From the NCBI GenBank assembly GCA_965221725.1, contig OZ244909.1:3038001-3102000 (forward strand): 64,000 nt of DNA. The letters are read 5' to 3'. Both the position numbers and the translations under genes were made by a program. This stretch comes from HK1 sp965221725. Its GTDB lineage: Bacteria > Pseudomonadota > Gammaproteobacteria > HK1. Below the pieces are notes generated by a model that saw only the letters and a program-made list of their open reading frames with translations, had not been told where the DNA came from and made no database searches. This document shows, piece after piece, positions 63,997 to 64,000 of this stretch; within the stretch, counting starts at the first letter, position 1, and each line of letters begins with the position of its first letter.

Positions 63997-64000
63997 GACC

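Overview
The window comes from a high-GC bacterium, most likely a marine or host-associated proteobacterium. Evidence for this is the TRAP and dipeptide-type ABC uptake systems, a PQQ-type sugar dehydrogenase, a GMC oxidoreductase, a 2-oxoacid:ferredoxin oxidoreductase with its own [2Fe-2S] protein, and phytanoyl-CoA dioxygenase and fatty-acid desaturase genes. Genus cannot be fixed from sequence alone. Metabolic genes alternate with defence and toxin-antitoxin genes, several gene remnants, and families of small palindromic intergenic repeats.

Layout. 1-2.3 kb: the 5' part of a DUF3187-like envelope protein gene and a GMC oxidoreductase. 2.6-16.3 kb: a defence island. It holds an AAA ATPase with a truncated TOPRIM-like partner, then a leftward BREX type 3-like locus read brxF, brxC, AlbA_2/HATPase gene, pglX, pglZ, brxA. 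The locus has no visible brxHII helicase gene and its pglZ is frameshifted. 16.5-22 kb: a leftward TRAP transporter (dctQ, dctM, dctP) next to a hydantoinase B/oxoprolinase gene coupled to a rhodanese. 22.2-30 kb: sugar dehydrogenase, then a dipeptide/oligopeptide ABC operon and a 3-hydroxyisobutyrate dehydrogenase-like gene. 30-31.5 kb: ccdA and a thioredoxin-like gene with an in-frame TGA at the first active-site position (UxxC). 31.8-41.2 kb: two MntA/HepT pairs, a sulfatase and a formylglycine-generating-enzyme-like protein, VapBC, a complete AAA + TOPRIM pair inserted in a nucleotidyltransferase gene pair, and a MhpD-like hydratase. 41.5-50.4 kb: glyoxalase I, a giant BNR/beta-propeller protein, a RuBisCO-like protein fused to a cupin, a 2-hydroxyacid dehydrogenase and a desaturase. 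50.4-53.6 kb: an AT-richer three-gene operon (putative toxin, YgiT/XRE antitoxin, MinD-like ATPase with a TPR-like tail) beside the remnant of an O-methyltransferase gene. 53.9-60.1 kb: PhyH dioxygenase, LysR regulator, korB, korA, ferredoxin. 60.1-64 kb: a SelW-like gene with an in-frame TGA (CxxU), a hydantoin/Asp-Glu racemase-like gene, and a TbpB-like surface protein at the edge.

The strongest unusual signals are: two independent genes with in-frame TGA at a redox position, each followed by a SECIS-like hairpin at the proper distance; a RuBisCO-like protein-cupin fusion that joins two activities found as separate proteins in the Rhodospirillum methylthioadenosine shunt; the helicase-less BREX variant; and a palindromic repeat family whose copies sit at the ends of several truncated genes, suggesting that repeats drive deletions here.
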